52,974 bases of DNA from Candidatus Anaeroferrophillacea bacterium (GCA_016933675.1 JAFGAM010000105.1:1-52974), one strand, 5' to 3'; positions 15,901-25,221 are shown, counted from the stretch's first letter. Program-made: numbers and translations. The notes: generated by a model not told the origin, from the letters alone.

Positions 15901-16674
15901 TCAACCGGAAGCGACATGCAGCGACGGTGAAGCCGCTGGAACCGGCGACCGGCCATGCCGGCAACCGGCGGCGGCCGGACAGTTGTCGCACAATGGCGTC
16001 CGGGCGCGGCAGCATTCCTTCGCCAGCCGTACCAGCAGAGCATGATATTCGTTGCATACCGCCGTCGACGGTGTCAGGTCGCAGTGGACCAGCTGCTGGA
16101 TCTCGTGGTAGCGCGCGGTCGCCGCCGTCAGGCCGCGGCGGCCGAAGATCCGGATGGTGTAGGCGTCGACCACGAAGACCGGCCGCGAGAAGCCGTAACA
16201 CAGCATGCTGTCGGCGGTTTCCGGACCGATGCCGGGAACCTCCAGCAGCCAGGCCCGGAGCATGGCGGTGGGTAATGCCTCCATGCCGTCCACATCTCCG
16301 TGCTCTGCCGCGACCAGCCGGGCGAAACCCTGTAACCGGCGCGCCTTCTGGCGATAGTAGCCCGTCGGCCGGATGAGTTCGGCGAGCTCGTCCTCCGGTA
16401 TCTCCGCGATCCGCTCGAGGGCCAGCAGTCCGGCCGTCCGCAGGGCGGTAATCCCTCGTTCGACGTTGCTCCAGGCGGTGTTCTGGGTCAGGATTGCGCC
16501 GATGAGCATCTCGTCGCGGCTGTCGGCAGGCCACCAATCCTGATGGCCGTATGCCGCCAGCAGCCGCCGATAGAGCTGTGCCAGCGGCGTGCCGGCGGTG
16601 GCCGGCGGCGAATCTTCCGGTTCGTCGGTGTCGATGTCATCGGCCGCCCGGTGCCATGCCTGCGGTGAATGCAT
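15901..16674 (-). CDS. Endonuclease III-superfamily DNA glycosylase, MagIII-like
   Basis: 257 residues from the ATG at 16674, which has a GGGAGGGG ribosome binding site (upstream ATG codons lack one). ILTQNTAWSNVERG and the helix-hairpin-helix LEVPGIGPETADSMLCYGFSRPVFVVDAYTIRI place it in the Nth superfamily. The Lys that makes Nth a bifunctional lyase is Glu here (GPETAD), as in the 3-methyladenine glycosylase MagIII. The Asp of VDAY is retained. Four cysteines with C-x6-C-x2-C-x5-C spacing near the C-terminus fit the [4Fe-4S] cluster. I infer a monofunctional alkyl-base glycosylase. Confidence 0.88.
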   Translation of the reverse strand: MHSPQAWHRAADDIDTDEPEDSPPATAGTPLAQLYRRLLAAYGHQDWWPADSRDEMLIGAILTQNTAWSNVERGITALRTAGLLALERIAEIPEDELAELIRPTGYYRQKARRLQGFARLVAAEHGDVDGMEALPTAMLRAWLLEVPGIGPETADSMLCYGFSRPVFVVDAYTIRIFGRRGLTAATARYHEIQQLVHCDLTPSTAVCNEYHALLVRLAKECCRARTPLCDNCPAAAGCRHGRSPVPAASPSLHVASG

Positions 16675-16750
16675 TACCCCTCCCTGATGACAAATCCGCC
16701 GGAACCGCATTGTCCGCCGTTCGCCCGGTATCAGGCCGTCCGGCACCCGA

Positions 16751-16800
16751 CGGTCGACCTGCAACCGGCACCCCGTGCTGCCGGTCGACCTGCAACCGGC
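16751..16800. repeat. Two 19-bp direct repeats, 31-bp period
   Basis: CGGTCGACCTGCAACCGGC occurs at 16751-16769 and again at 16782-16800, in the 260-base gap between the ppdK stop and the glycosylase start. I see no gene in that gap. A GGGCGG/CCGCCC stem (16912-16931) sits just past the ppdK stop but lacks a T-tract. Confidence 0.8.
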
Positions 16801-16934
16801 CGGCTGGCACGCAACCGCGCCGGATTCGCGGCGATGCCGCAGCCGGGGAACGCCGCGGTCGGACGAAACACGTCGGGTACACCCGGTTGCGGAATCGCCG
16901 CGAAGACGACAGGGCGGTCACGAAGCCGCCCGCG

Positions 16935-19595
16935 TTATGCACCGGTGAGGGCCGCCTGTGCCGCCGCCAGCCGGGCGATGGGCACCCGGTAGGGCGAACA
17001 GCTCACGTAGTTGAGCCCCGCCCGGTGGCAGAAGGCCACCGATGCCGGCTCGCCGCCGTGCTCGCCGCAGATGCCGACCTTGAGATCCGGCCGGGCTTTA
17101 CGCCCCTTCTCGACCCCCATCTCCACCAGCGCTCCGACGCCGTCCACGTCAATGGAAACGAACGGGTCGACGGGGAAGATCCCCTGGGCGACATAGGTCG
17201 GCAGGAACTTGCCGGCGTCGTCACGGCTCAGGCCGTAGGTGGTCTGGGTGAGGTCGTTGGTGCCGAAGGAGAAGAAATCCGCCGCTGCGGCGATGCGGTC
17301 GGCGGTCAGTGCCGCCCGCGGCAATTCGATCATTGTGCCGACAAGATATTTCACCTCGATACCGCAGCGTTCCATGGTGTCACGGCAGACGGCCTCGGTG
17401 CGCTCGCGCAGGATGGTCAGTTCCTTGATGTCGGCCACCAGCGGGATCATGATCTCGGGTTTTACGTCCATACCGCGGTCGCGCACCAGCTCACAGGCGG
17501 CCTCCATAATTGCCTGTACCTGCATCTCGTAGATCTCGGGGAAGCTGATGCCCAGCCGGCAGCCGCGGTGGCCGAGCATGGGGTTGAATTCCGCCAGGCC
17601 CTCGGCGCGGTTCTTCAGCGCCGTGAAGGGGGTGCCCATCTCCCGCGCCAGTTCCTGGAGTTCATGGTCGGTGTGGGGCAGAAACTCATGCAACGGCGGA
17701 TCAAGGAGCCGGATGGTCACCGGCAGGCCTGCCATCGCCGCGAAGATGCCGAGGAAATCCCCCTTTTGCATCGGCAGGATCTTGGCCAGTGCCTTCTGCC
17801 GGCCGGCGAGGCTGTCGGCGAGGATCATCTCGCGCACCGCCATGATGCGATCCTCCTCGAAAAACATATGTTCGGTGCGGCACAGGCCGATGCCTTCGGC
17901 GCCGAATTCACGCGCCACCCTGGCATCGTGGGGGGTGTCGGCGTTGGTGCGTACGCCGAGGGTGCGGAAGGTGTCGACCCATTCCATGAAGATGCCGAAC
18001 TCCCCGGTCATGCCCGGTTCGACGGTTGGCACCTTGCCGGGGAAAACTTCTCCGGTGGAGCCGTCGAGGGTGATCCATTCGCCGATCTTCACCACCGTGT
18101 CGCCGACCTTGAAGAACCCGCCGCGATAGTCGATGACGACGTCGCCGCAGCCGGCGACACAGCACTTGCCCATGCCGCGGGCGACCACCGCGGCATGTGA
18201 GGTCATGCCGCCGCGGGAGGTGAGGATGCCTTCGGCGGCATGCATGCCGTGGATGTCCTCCGGCGAGGTTTCGATGCGCACCAGGATCACCGCCCTGCCT
18301 TCCCCGTGCAGGCGCTCGGCCTCGTCGGCGGAGAACACCACCTCGCCGGCGGCGGCACCGGGGGAGGCAGGCAGCCCCTTTGCCATCGCCGCCGGCCGCG
18401 CCGCCGGGTCGATGGTCGGATGCAGGACCTTGTCGAGCTGCTGAGCGTCGACGCGCATAACCGCTTCCTTTTTATCTATCAGCCCTTCCTCCACCATGTC
18501 CACGGCGATTCTGATCGCCGCCTTCACCGTCCGTTTGCCGCTGCGGGTCTGCAGCAGCCACAGGCGGTCGCGTTCGATGGTGAATTCGATATCCTGCATG
18601 TCGCGGTAGTGCCGTTCGAGTTTTTTATAGATGTCCACGAGCTGGGCGTAGAGCTCGGGCATCACCTCCTCGAGGGAAGGCAGCGCCGGGTCGGACTGCT
18701 TCACCGTGTTGATCGGCTGCGGCGTACGGATGCCGGCGACCACGTCCTCGCCCTGGGCGTTGACGAGGAACTCGCCGAAGAAGTAGTTCTCGCCGGTGGA
18801 AGGGTCACGGGTGAAGGCGACACCGGTGGCGCAATCATCGCCCATGTTGCCGAACACCATCGCCTGGACGTTGACCGCCGTGCCCCAGTGGTCGGGGATG
18901 CGGTTCAGCTTGCGGTAGGTAATCGCCCGCTGGTTGTTCCAGGACTTGAACACCGCGCCGACGGCACCCCAGAGCTGCTCTTCGGGCTGCTCGGGGAAGT
19001 CGCGGCCGGTGAGCTGACGCACCCGCTCCTTGAGCAGGCCCACCAGCTCCTTGAGGTCGAGGGCCGAGAGTTCGGTATCCAGTTTGACACCCCGCGCCGA
19101 CTTCATCTCCTCCAGCAGTTCCTCGAGCTTTTCGCCTTCGATGCCCAGCACCACGTTGCCGTACATCTGGATGAAGCGGCGGTAGCTGTCGTAGGCAAAG
19201 CGTTCGTTGCCGGACTGGGTGATGATGCCCTTGATGGTGTCGTCGTTGAGGCCGAGGTTGAGTACCGTGTCCATCATTCCGGGCATCGACACCCGGGCGC
19301 CGGAACGGACGGAAAAAAGCAGCGGGTTGGCCGGATCGCCGAATTTTCGTCCCATCTGCCGTTCGATGGCGGCCAGGGCTGCCGCCACCTGCTCCCGGAG
19401 ACCGTCCGGGTAGGTGTTGTCATGCTGGTAGAAGTGGACGCAGGCAGTGGTGCTGATGGTGAAACCGGGGGGGACGGGAATGCCGATAGTGGTCATTTCG
19501 GCCAGGTTGGCGCCTTTGCCGCCGAGGATATCGCGCATGGCGGCATTGCCTTCGGTGTGATCGGCACTGAAGATGTAGACGAATTTTTCCGCCAT
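16935..19595 (-). CDS. ppdK: Pyruvate, phosphate dikinase
   Basis: 886 residues, full length. The N-terminal ATP-grasp domain begins KFVYIFSADHTEGNAAMRDILGGKGANLAEMT. The central phosphohistidine domain has GILTSRGGMTSHAAVVARG, with the catalytic His near residue 465. The C-terminal TIM barrel has GLCRTEHMFF and KVGICGEHGG with the catalytic Cys. It interconverts pyruvate, ATP and Pi with phosphoenolpyruvate, AMP and PPi, and in anaerobes feeds gluconeogenesis or glycolysis. It lies downstream of glyS on the same strand. Confidence 0.98.
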   Translation of the reverse strand: MAEKFVYIFSADHTEGNAAMRDILGGKGANLAEMTTIGIPVPPGFTISTTACVHFYQHDNTYPDGLREQVAAALAAIERQMGRKFGDPANPLLFSVRSGARVSMPGMMDTVLNLGLNDDTIKGIITQSGNERFAYDSYRRFIQMYGNVVLGIEGEKLEELLEEMKSARGVKLDTELSALDLKELVGLLKERVRQLTGRDFPEQPEEQLWGAVGAVFKSWNNQRAITYRKLNRIPDHWGTAVNVQAMVFGNMGDDCATGVAFTRDPSTGENYFFGEFLVNAQGEDVVAGIRTPQPINTVKQSDPALPSLEEVMPELYAQLVDIYKKLERHYRDMQDIEFTIERDRLWLLQTRSGKRTVKAAIRIAVDMVEEGLIDKKEAVMRVDAQQLDKVLHPTIDPAARPAAMAKGLPASPGAAAGEVVFSADEAERLHGEGRAVILVRIETSPEDIHGMHAAEGILTSRGGMTSHAAVVARGMGKCCVAGCGDVVIDYRGGFFKVGDTVVKIGEWITLDGSTGEVFPGKVPTVEPGMTGEFGIFMEWVDTFRTLGVRTNADTPHDARVAREFGAEGIGLCRTEHMFFEEDRIMAVREMILADSLAGRQKALAKILPMQKGDFLGIFAAMAGLPVTIRLLDPPLHEFLPHTDHELQELAREMGTPFTALKNRAEGLAEFNPMLGHRGCRLGISFPEIYEMQVQAIMEAACELVRDRGMDVKPEIMIPLVADIKELTILRERTEAVCRDTMERCGIEVKYLVGTMIELPRAALTADRIAAAADFFSFGTNDLTQTTYGLSRDDAGKFLPTYVAQGIFPVDPFVSIDVDGVGALVEMGVEKGRKARPDLKVGICGEHGGEPASVAFCHRAGLNYVSCSPYRVPIARLAAAQAALTGA

Positions 19596-19624
19596 GTCGG
19601 GTTCCTCCCTTGCAGTGCGTTAAT

Positions 19625-19694
19625 GAATCGGAATCCGGAATTCAGGAGACAGAATCCGGGAGACCGAATCCGGAATCCCGGAGTCGGGAGAGAT
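19625..19694. repeat. Degenerate GAATCCGG / AGGAGAC simple repeat
   Basis: Between glyS and ppdK, short units of GAATCCGG, CAGGAGAC, GGGAGACC and GAATCCCGG follow each other with variations. A related unit (GGGAGACGGAATTCAGGAGACC) occurs near 34175. The region does not code for a recognisable protein. Confidence 0.7.
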
Positions 19695-19742
19695 ATTTCC
19701 CTCTCCCCCGATTCTGAGGCCTGAATGCCCTTTCCTGCCCGG

Positions 19743-21836
19743 CTACAGCCGGGCGAAGTCGGCCACCCGGGTGAACAGGGTGGCAATGCCGGTGAGCAGC
19801 GCGAGCCGGTTGGTGCGCACCGCTTCGTTTTCGTCCATGACCATGACCTGGTCGAAGAAGCCGTCCACCGCCGGCTTGAGGTCCGCCATGATTGCCAGTG
19901 CCTGCTGGTAGTCGCCGGAGTCGATGGCCGCGCCGCAGTCACTCGCGGCGCGGTTAAAGGCGGTGAACAGGTTCCGTTCCGCCTCCTCCCGGAACAGTGG
20001 TGCCTGCGGCCGCGTCTTCGATTCCGGGTCGACCCCGGTGCCAGTCGGCAGTGTCGCGGTGCGAATGATATTCATCACCCGTTTGAAGGCCGCCAGCAGC
20101 AGCTCGAAATCGTCGCGGGTGCGGAAGGCGTCCAGCGCGGTGATCTTTTCGTAGGCGGTGACGAGATCGTCGAAATCGGTGCTTACTACCGCCTCCACCA
20201 CTCCGGACGGAATCCCCCGGGCGGTGAGGTTGTTGGTGAAACGGCCGCGGAAGAAATCCAGTACCGCGGCGGCGGTTTCTTCCCGCGGCCGGGTGCTTTT
20301 TGCCGCCAGCAGATCCAGGGCGCGGCCAATGAGTTCGGTGAGCCGCAGCCGGTAGCCGCGGTCGAGGATGATGTGGATGATGCCCAGCGCCTGACGCCGC
20401 AGGGCGTAGGGATCGGCGCCGCCGGTGGGGGTGAGACCGATGGCAAAGCAGCCGGCGATGGTGTCGATCTTGTCGGCGATGCTTACCAGGGCGCCGCAGG
20501 GACCGGACGGCAGGTCGCCGCCACTGGCGGTGGGCAGGTAGTGCTCGAAGATGCCGCGGGACACCGCTTCGTCCTCGCCGCCGGCGCGGGCGTATTCCCG
20601 CCCCATGATCCCCTGAAGATCGGGGAATTCGTACACCATGCCGCTTTCCAGGTCCGCCTTGCACAGGTAGGCGGTACGGCCGATCAGCCCGCGTTCGGCC
20701 GGATGGAAGCGATCGGCGAGCCACTCGGCGATGGTCCGGAAGCGCTCCATCTTCTCGTAGGAGGTGCCGAGTCTGGCCTGAAAGACCACCTGGCGCAGGC
20801 GCTCGGCGAAGGTCTCCAGCGGCACCTTGAGGTCGTCGGCGTAGAAGAAATTGGCGTCGTTGAGCCGGGCGCGCAGTACCCGCTCGTTGCCGGCAACCAC
20901 CAGGGCGGGATTCCTGGCCTTGGTGTTGTTGATGGTGACGAAACAGGGCAACAGGCGGCCGTCGACACCCCGCAGGCTGAAATATTTCTGGTGATGGCGC
21001 ATGACGGTGATCAGGACTTCCTCGGGCAGGGCGAGAAATTCTTCATCGAAGCCGCCGCGGGCCGCAGCGGGGTATTCCACCAGGTTGGTGACCGTCTCCA
21101 GCAGTTCCGGGTCGGCGATGACGGTGCCGCTCGCTTCCTTCTCGATGGCCGCGAGCTGGTCACTGATCGCCTGACGCCGTTCGGCCGGGTCGACCATCAC
21201 CATGGCCTCGCGGCAGCGCTCGATATAGGCCGCCGGGGTGTCGATGACGAACTCCGCCGGGGCCATGAAGCGATGCCCCCGGGAGCGGTTGCCGCTGACG
21301 AGGTTTTCCAGGGTGAAGGGGACGACCTCGGTGCCCAGCAGGGCGACGAGCCAGTGGATCGGCCGGGCGAAACGCAGATCGAGGTCGCGCCAGCGCATGG
21401 ACTTGCGGAACGGCAGCCCCTGGATGAATGCCGGCAGCTGCTCGGCGAGGATGGCAATGGTGTCGCGGCCGGTTTCACTGCGCCGGGCGCAGATGTATTC
21501 GCCCTTCCCGGTATTCACCACCTCGATCTCCTCGACCGGTATCCCCTGGCCGCGGGCGAAGCCGATGGCCGCTTTGGTGGGGTTGCCGTCGGCGTCGAAG
21601 GCGATGTTTCTGGCCGGTCCGAGGCGCTCGGTTACCTGGTCGTCCTGGCGTTCCGCCAGACCGCTGACCAGCAGCGCCAGCCGCCGCGGGGTACCGAGTA
21701 CCCGCAGGCCGTCACAGGCCAGCCGTTGCCGGGAAAAGAGGTCGGCGGCGAGCGCCGCGATGTCCGTGTATGCCTGCTGGAGAAAACCGGCGGGGATTTC
21801 CTCGGTGCCGATTTCCAGGAGAAAGTCCTGTGCCAT
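19743..21836 (-). CDS. glyS: Glycyl-tRNA synthetase, beta subunit
   Basis: 697 residues from the ATG at 21836, which follows an AAGGGA ribosome binding site (a GTG at 21866 is less likely). The start AQDFLLEIGTEEIPAGFLQ, the HHQKYF block and the IADKIDTIAGCFAIGLTPTG segment are characteristic of GlyS. It forms an alpha2-beta2 enzyme with GlyQ and carries the HD-like and anticodon-binding regions. GlyQ is normally encoded directly upstream, but a TlpA-like gene occupies that place and no glyQ is in the window. Confidence 0.97.
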   Translation of the reverse strand: MAQDFLLEIGTEEIPAGFLQQAYTDIAALAADLFSRQRLACDGLRVLGTPRRLALLVSGLAERQDDQVTERLGPARNIAFDADGNPTKAAIGFARGQGIPVEEIEVVNTGKGEYICARRSETGRDTIAILAEQLPAFIQGLPFRKSMRWRDLDLRFARPIHWLVALLGTEVVPFTLENLVSGNRSRGHRFMAPAEFVIDTPAAYIERCREAMVMVDPAERRQAISDQLAAIEKEASGTVIADPELLETVTNLVEYPAAARGGFDEEFLALPEEVLITVMRHHQKYFSLRGVDGRLLPCFVTINNTKARNPALVVAGNERVLRARLNDANFFYADDLKVPLETFAERLRQVVFQARLGTSYEKMERFRTIAEWLADRFHPAERGLIGRTAYLCKADLESGMVYEFPDLQGIMGREYARAGGEDEAVSRGIFEHYLPTASGGDLPSGPCGALVSIADKIDTIAGCFAIGLTPTGGADPYALRRQALGIIHIILDRGYRLRLTELIGRALDLLAAKSTRPREETAAAVLDFFRGRFTNNLTARGIPSGVVEAVVSTDFDDLVTAYEKITALDAFRTRDDFELLLAAFKRVMNIIRTATLPTGTGVDPESKTRPQAPLFREEAERNLFTAFNRAASDCGAAIDSGDYQQALAIMADLKPAVDGFFDQVMVMDENEAVRTNRLALLTGIATLFTRVADFARL

Positions 21837-21947
21837 GTTCTGTCCCTTGTCCTGCCGGGCCGGCACCGTGATCCGGCACCCGGGCGGCGCCGGAGGACAC
21901 GGAGAACGTTCAGCCGCGGGATGGGTTATGCGCGTTGTCGGCGAGGT

Positions 21948-22490
21948 TTAGAGTATCTCGGCCAGTTTGTCTTCGATATTCTTCGCGATTTGCGAATTGA
22001 AGCCCACGGCCTTGAAGACGATTTCACCTTCGCGGTTGAGAATGAAGAGTACGGGAATGGAGGAGATGTCGCCGAAATCCTTGATGATCGGGTTGCCGGT
22101 ACCGATGGCGATGTCATATGACACCCGGTTGCGGCGGATAAAGTCGGCAACCTCCTCCTCGCCGCCACGGTCGAGGCTGACGCCGACGATCTCCAGACCC
22201 TGGTCGCGGTGAGCGTTGTAGAGATCGACCAGATGCGGGATCGCCGCCCGACAGGGGGGACACCAGGTGGCCCAGAAATCCAGGATGACGACCTTGCCCT
22301 GCAGGCTCTCGCGGGTCAACTGCTTGCCGCTCAGCGACACGAGGGAAAAGTCGGGCGCCAGTTTGTTTTTCTTCTGCTGTGTCGGTCCGGAGGCGTCGCT
22401 GCAAGCGGAAAAACAGATCATGGATGCCAGCAGTAGAGCGGTACACAACAGGCTCGGAACCGGGATGCGACGTATTTGGATCATGCTCAC
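21948..22490 (-). CDS. TlpA/ResA-type thioredoxin-like lipoprotein
   Basis: 180 residues. A hydrophobic N-terminus ends in a lipobox-like CFSAC near residues 26-30, suggesting a lipid anchor. The thioredoxin fold follows: APDFSLVSLSGKQLTRESLQGKVVILDFWATWCPPC, with a CPPC active site near residue 77. SIPVLFILNREGEIV carries the cis-Pro. TlpA/ResA proteins act in the periplasm as reductants, often for apocytochrome c. It is 57 bases after trxA on the same strand. Confidence 0.92.
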   Translation of the reverse strand: MSMIQIRRIPVPSLLCTALLLASMICFSACSDASGPTQQKKNKLAPDFSLVSLSGKQLTRESLQGKVVILDFWATWCPPCRAAIPHLVDLYNAHRDQGLEIVGVSLDRGGEEEVADFIRRNRVSYDIAIGTGNPIIKDFGDISSIPVLFILNREGEIVFKAVGFNSQIAKNIEDKLAEIL

Positions 22491-22547
22491 CGCCTCGGGA
22501 AACGGTTAACGGTTGTCGCGGTAGCGACGGAATGAAGCCGCGGCGAA

Positions 22548-22877
22548 TCAGGAGGCGCTCTTGAGCATGTTCTCCAGGTGTTCCTTGGGTGCCATGCCGA
22601 CGATCTTGTTCACTTCCTTGCCGCCGGAGAACAGGATGATGGTCGGGATGCCGCGCACACCGTATTTTGCCGGCGTCCGGGGGTTCTCGTCGACGTTCAT
22701 CTTGAAAACCTTGACCTTGCCGCTCTGCTCCCGGGCAAATTCTTCCAGCACCGGTGCCATGGCCGTGCAGGGGCCGCACCAGGTGGCGAAAAAGTCGATC
22801 ATGACCGGGATGGCGGAGGTTTCGATTTCGGTGATGAAAGAATCGTCATTCAGGTAGCCGACATGTTCCGTGGACAT
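22548..22877 (-). CDS. trxA: Thioredoxin
   Basis: 109 residues. The active site is ATWCGPC near residues 32-38, and the cis-Pro segment is VRGIPTIILF. It lacks a signal peptide, so it is the cytoplasmic disulfide reductase. An AGGAGG ribosome binding site precedes the ATG. It heads the trxA-tlpA pair. Confidence 0.95.
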   Translation of the reverse strand: MSTEHVGYLNDDSFITEIETSAIPVMIDFFATWCGPCTAMAPVLEEFAREQSGKVKVFKMNVDENPRTPAKYGVRGIPTIILFSGGKEVNKIVGMAPKEHLENMLKSAS

Positions 22878-23027
22878 GAAAATCCTCCTCGTTTCGGATA
22901 ATCAGGCGTGAATAGGTGTTTTCAGGTGCGGCCCGGTCATCCCGGTTTGCCGTGATCCCCGGCGGCAATCCGCCGCGAACCCGGAGCCGTTGCCGTGCCG
23001 TCCCGGGTTGCCTTGTTCTGGCAGCTG

Positions 23028-23177
23028 TTACGTTTCCATCAACATTGTTTGATGGTGTTGTAAAAAGTCTCCATCTGCCGCGTTGTGCTGCCTCCTTCGT
23101 CATTGCGGCGTACGCTCTGTACGCCTCATTCCTCGGGATGTGCGCGCCGTGCAGCTGGAGCTTGTTACGTAGCCATC
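23028..23177. repeat. Palindrome-ended dispersed element (B) between trxA and the polyprenyl synthase
   Basis: A small palindrome comes first: CCATCAA (23035-23041) and TTTGATGG (23048-23055), flanked by TTAC and GTAA. The main unit runs from GATGG (23051) to TTACGTAGCCATC (23165-23177). Its interior (CGTACGCTCTGTACGCCTCATTCCTC, then GCAGCTGGAGC) matches the interior of element A at 42236-42359. The 366-base gap 22878-23243 holds no gene that I can support. Confidence 0.6.
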
Positions 23178-23243
23178 CCGTTTTTCGAGTTGTTACGAGT
23201 TTATCTTGTTTAGTAGCGCAAAAAAACGCCGTTGGCTATGCCG

Positions 23244-24239
23244 TCAGCGGTCGCGATTCACAATATAGCGGGCGAGGAAATCAAGCGCCCCGCGGTAGGG
23301 TGATGCCGGCATGTCGGCCAGCAGCTCCCGTGCCGCTTCGACATGCTCCGTCGCCCGTGCGGTGCTGAATTCGATCCCCCGGTATTTCCTGATCAGGTCG
23401 AGAACCTGGGAGAAATCCTCGGGCGAGACGAAGTCGGCGAGGATTATGTCCCTTACCCGCTCCCGTTCCGCCGGGGCGGCCTGCTCCAGCACCCGGATCA
23501 GCGGCAGGGTCAGTTTGCCCTCTTCCAGGTCGATGCCGATGCTCTTGCCCAGGGCTTCCTCGCGGGAGGTGTAGTCGAGAATATCATCGATAATCTGAAA
23601 TGCCATGCCGGCGTGGAGTCCGTAGCTCCGCATCTTCTCCTGCCGGCCGGGATCGTCGCCGGCCAGCAGGGCGCCGCATTCACAGGCGGCGGCCATGAGC
23701 ACCGCGGTTTTGCCCTCGATGATCTTGCGGTAATCCGTTTCCGTGGTGTCGACGTCGGCGGTGCGCATGAGCTCGAGGATTTCGCCTTCGGCCAGCCGTC
23801 GGGTGGCCGATGACAGGGCCTTGAGGATGGCGATATTCCGCTGATCCACCGCCAGGTCGAAGGCGGTGGAGAAAAGAAAATCCCCCACCAGGACCGATGC
23901 CTCGTTGCCCCAGATGGCGTTGGCCGCCGCCAGTCCCCGGCGCATGTCGGCCTCGTCGACGACGTCATCGTGCAGCAGGGTGGCGGTGTGGATGAACTCG
24001 ATTACCGCCGCCAGCGCGGTGCCGGACCCCGGCGCGCCGCCGAGCATTCTCATGGTGAGGATGAGTAGCGCCGGGCGCAGCCGTTTACCGCCGCTGAGAA
24101 TGATGTGTTCGCTGATCTTGGGGATCAGGGAAACGTTGGTCTGCAGGTAGCCGGTATATGCCGCTTCGGCGTCACGCAGTTCGTCCCGGATCAGGTTGAA
24201 CACGTCATCGATGGTGTTGAATTCCTGCTCGCGTTGCAC
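23244..24239 (-). CDS. trans-polyprenyl diphosphate synthase (IspB type)
   Basis: About 331 residues from the GTG at 24239. The first Asp-rich motif is DDVVDEADMRRG (residues 91-102) and the second is DDILD (218-222), both intact. GGKRLRP (about 50-56) binds isopentenyl diphosphate. The length and the long DDxxD spacing fit octaprenyl or similar long-chain synthases that make the quinone side chain. A UbiA-type prenyltransferase nearby (26982) may use the product. The region to 24353 stays open, but its only extra start is a TTG. Confidence 0.92.
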   Translation of the reverse strand: MQREQEFNTIDDVFNLIRDELRDAEAAYTGYLQTNVSLIPKISEHIILSGGKRLRPALLILTMRMLGGAPGSGTALAAVIEFIHTATLLHDDVVDEADMRRGLAAANAIWGNEASVLVGDFLFSTAFDLAVDQRNIAILKALSSATRRLAEGEILELMRTADVDTTETDYRKIIEGKTAVLMAAACECGALLAGDDPGRQEKMRSYGLHAGMAFQIIDDILDYTSREEALGKSIGIDLEEGKLTLPLIRVLEQAAPAERERVRDIILADFVSPEDFSQVLDLIRKYRGIEFSTARATEHVEAARELLADMPASPYRGALDFLARYIVNRDR

Positions 24240-24420
24240 TATCGCCTGCCTGGGTCCGCCACCGGGAGTCGATGACCGTGGTGAGTGAAATAATGGCTGT
24301 CCGGCGCCCGGTTCGACTGTCGGGATGGGCCGCAAAACCGCGAAAAATAACAAGTCTATACCGTATCCCTCGGCCGCTTGTCAAAGCTATTTTTCCCGGC
24401 CGCGCCCAACCCGCCTTTCA

Positions 24421-25221
24421 TCATGGGGGGGATTCCGGCGCTTGTTTCGTTCTGGCCGGGTTTCCGCTTCCGGACGGCGGGACGGGGGTTACGTGTGGCG
24501 GGGCGATTTCCAGTCCCGGTCGTCCCCCTTTCTTGGCCGTGACGATGACGCGGTCCGCCGGTGCCGCGGAAGCGCCGTGGACGCAGCGCAGCCGCTTGGG
24601 TTCCAGGTCGGTTTCCCGCAGCCGCTGCAGCAGCTCCGGGAGTCGTCCGGCGGGGAAGATGATCGCCAGTATCCCTCCCGACGCGAGCAGGCGGCGGGCC
24701 GCCCGGCAGAGGGCGGGCAGATCCAGGGTGAGTTCATGGCGGGCGACGGCTTTTTCGGGGCAGGGATTCAGGCGCCCCCTGTCCTGCGGATAGTAGGGCG
24801 GGTTGGCGGTGATCAGCGCAAAGGTTCCGGGTGGCAGGTGATCATCGAGCGGTCGGCGGATATCACCGGTAACAATGCGAATGCGGTCTTGAAGGCCGTT
24901 TTGCCGCACATTTTCCCGTGCCAGTGCCGCCGGTGCCGCCTGAATCTCGATGCCGGTGAACGGACCGGCGGCGGGAAATCGGCGCGCCAGCAACAGGGGA
25001 ATGATGCCTACCCCGGTGCCGATGTCCAGCAGCGTCTGCCCCGGCCGCAGGTTGACCTCGGCGGCCAGCAGGAAGGGATCGGCGCCGTAGCGGTAGCCGG
25101 TCCGCGGCTGGCTGATCTCCAGGTTTTCGGCTGCCAGCCGCTCGCTGGTGACGGCGGCGGCTGGTGTTCCCCGGTCAGACATGATGCCGCCGCGGTGGCC
25201 ACTGCCGGAATGTTCAATCAT
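24421..25221 (-). CDS. tRNA1(Val) (adenine37-N6)-methyltransferase-like protein
   Basis: 266 residues if the ATG at 25221 is used, which overlaps the upstream TGA (ATGA); an ATG at 25182 (MSDRGTP) gives 253. YRYGADPFLLAAEV and LLDIGTGVGIIPLLLARR form the SAM-binding site. The catalytic NPPYY is present, as in TrmN6/YfiC enzymes that methylate A37 of tRNA1(Val). The Pro-rich tail of about 25 residues is not part of the fold. Confidence 0.88.
   Translation of the reverse strand: MIEHSGSGHRGGIMSDRGTPAAAVTSERLAAENLEISQPRTGYRYGADPFLLAAEVNLRPGQTLLDIGTGVGIIPLLLARRFPAAGPFTGIEIQAAPAALARENVRQNGLQDRIRIVTGDIRRPLDDHLPPGTFALITANPPYYPQDRGRLNPCPEKAVARHELTLDLPALCRAARRLLASGGILAIIFPAGRLPELLQRLRETDLEPKRLRCVHGASAAPADRVIVTAKKGGRPGLEIAPPHVTPVPPSGSGNPARTKQAPESPP

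Noticed and set aside
14657-16537. A 626-codon minus-strand frame suggesting a glycosylase-GGDEF fusion
   Set aside because: The first 240 codons are a shifted reading of the glycosylase gene; the GGDEF protein has its own ATG at 15820.
17239-18129. Plus-strand open frames inside ppdK and other long genes
   Set aside because: They are antisense shadows of conserved genes, without motifs or ribosome binding sites.
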